Assembly: GCF_014837165.1 (NCBI RefSeq)
Contig: NZ_JACSPM010000006.1
Location: 62,001 to 126,000 of the forward strand
Length of the DNA: 64,000 bases
DNA from: Microbacterium gallinarum
Lineage (GTDB): Bacteria; Actinomycetota; Actinomycetes; Actinomycetales; Microbacteriaceae
Direction: 5' to 3'
Part shown: one piece after another, positions 63,811 to 64,000 of the stretch
How the letters are laid out: every line of letters begins with the position of its first letter
Numbering within the stretch: the first letter of the stretch is position 1
Position numbers and translations under genes: made by a program
The notes under the pieces: generated by a model
What the model saw: the letters and a program-made list of their open reading frames with translations, nothing else
What the model was told of the DNA's origin: nothing
The model's database searches: none

Positions 63811-63834
63811 GGGATGCCTCGGCCGAGGCATCCC
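63811..63834. terminator. Perfect 24-bp palindrome after the GNAT gene
   Basis: 12-bp arms beginning GGGATGCCTCGG, without spacer, 13 bp after the GNAT stop. It probably ends that transcript before the next gene's -10 box at 63799. Confidence 0.6.
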
Positions 63835-63847
63835 GTCGCGTGTCGCT

Positions 63848-64000
63848 CTAGGCGTGCAGACGATCGGCGGGCGGCACGGTCGCCGCGTCGTGCGGCGCAT
63901 GCCCCGACACCCACCGCTGCAGCACGCCCTCGGGCACGTCCTCGCGCACGAGCGCGAAGGCGTAGTGGTCGCGCCAGTCTCCGTCGATGTGGATGTACCG
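63848..64000 (-). CDS. GNAT-family N-acetyltransferase, C-terminal 50 residues
   Basis: The frame is open from the window edge to a TAG at 63848. The segment RYIHIDGDWRDHYAFALVRED is the typical C-terminal beta-strand region of RimJ/RimL-like GNAT acetyltransferases (DG.WRDH..FAL...D). A 20-residue tail rich in Ala/Pro follows. The acetyl-CoA-binding part lies outside the window, so substrate class cannot be judged. Confidence 0.7.
   Translation of the reverse strand, partial: RYIHIDGDWRDHYAFALVREDVPEGVLQRWVSGHAPHDAATVPPADRLHA

Overview
The window is about 70% GC and looks like the chromosome of a Gram-positive actinobacterium of the Microbacteriaceae, most likely Microbacterium. The evidence is: very high GC with C/G third positions, a class Ib nrdHIEF ribonucleotide reductase cluster, a coproporphyrin-type heme cluster (hemE-hemY-hemQ), many genes with a TANNNT box 6-7 bp before the start codon (leaderless transcripts), and dense use of the hexamer GGATGC/GCATCC. 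I see no phage, IS element, rRNA or CRISPR array. The backbone is ordinary. The unusual material lies in the intergenic DNA.

Layout. 1-2134: 5' part of a secreted HYR-repeat surface protein (minus). 2268-3794: LigB-type ATP-dependent DNA ligase. 3902-10963: four-gene ABC operon with two giant FtsX-type permeases and two ATPases, all coupled by 1-4 bp overlaps. 10990-12455: TIGR01777-type SDR plus a DoxX-like membrane protein. 12620-15555: secreted endonuclease/exonuclease/phosphatase-fold enzyme, then two flavin (LLM) oxidoreductases. 15710-18274: ClpC-like unfoldase with an HspR-like operator. 18490-22417: methyltransferase, a 59-aa ORF, a LuxR/AAA regulator and a VOC protein. 22480-25386: kinase / class-III aminotransferase fusion. 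25400-29599: DUF3817 protein, rRNA-type methyltransferase, collagen-like protein, a 500-bp gene-free region with repeated hairpins, and a membrane protein divergent from a TetR regulator. 29655-33500: nrdHIEF. 33901-43437: mixed housekeeping genes, including a DUF389 gene broken by a frameshift and a HutG-like ureohydrolase. 43448-49019: hutI-hutU-hutH with a divergent IclR regulator (histidine to glutamate). 49053-52637: tRNA deacylase, amino-acid dehydrogenase, ZIP transporter, MerR regulator. 52695-60493: hemA divergent from hemE-hemY-hemQ-hemC-hemB-hemL. 60494-61107: 173-bp tandem repeats, a terminator and tRNA-Ala(CGC). 61196-64000: amidohydrolase, coiled-coil membrane protein and the end of a GNAT acetyltransferase.

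How the genes work together. The hut block degrades histidine through urocanate and imidazolonepropionate. HutG sits just beyond it on the other strand. An 18-bp palindrome over the iclR start codon is the probable operator. The hem block makes tetrapyrrole from glutamyl-tRNA (HemA, HemL, HemB, HemC, HemE) and continues by HemY and HemQ, but ferrochelatase and uroporphyrinogen-III synthase are not in the window. The nrd genes supply dNTPs, with NrdH and NrdI as reductant and flavodoxin.

Most noteworthy non-coding signals: (i) four hairpins at 28055-28284 that share a TGGGGA loop on different stems; (ii) a four-block GAGAC element present twice with identical 19-23-19 spacing, one copy lying in frame inside hutI; (iii) several long-armed palindromes at gene ends, each with a different sequence; (iv) a 173-bp tandem repeat that contains the end of hemL.
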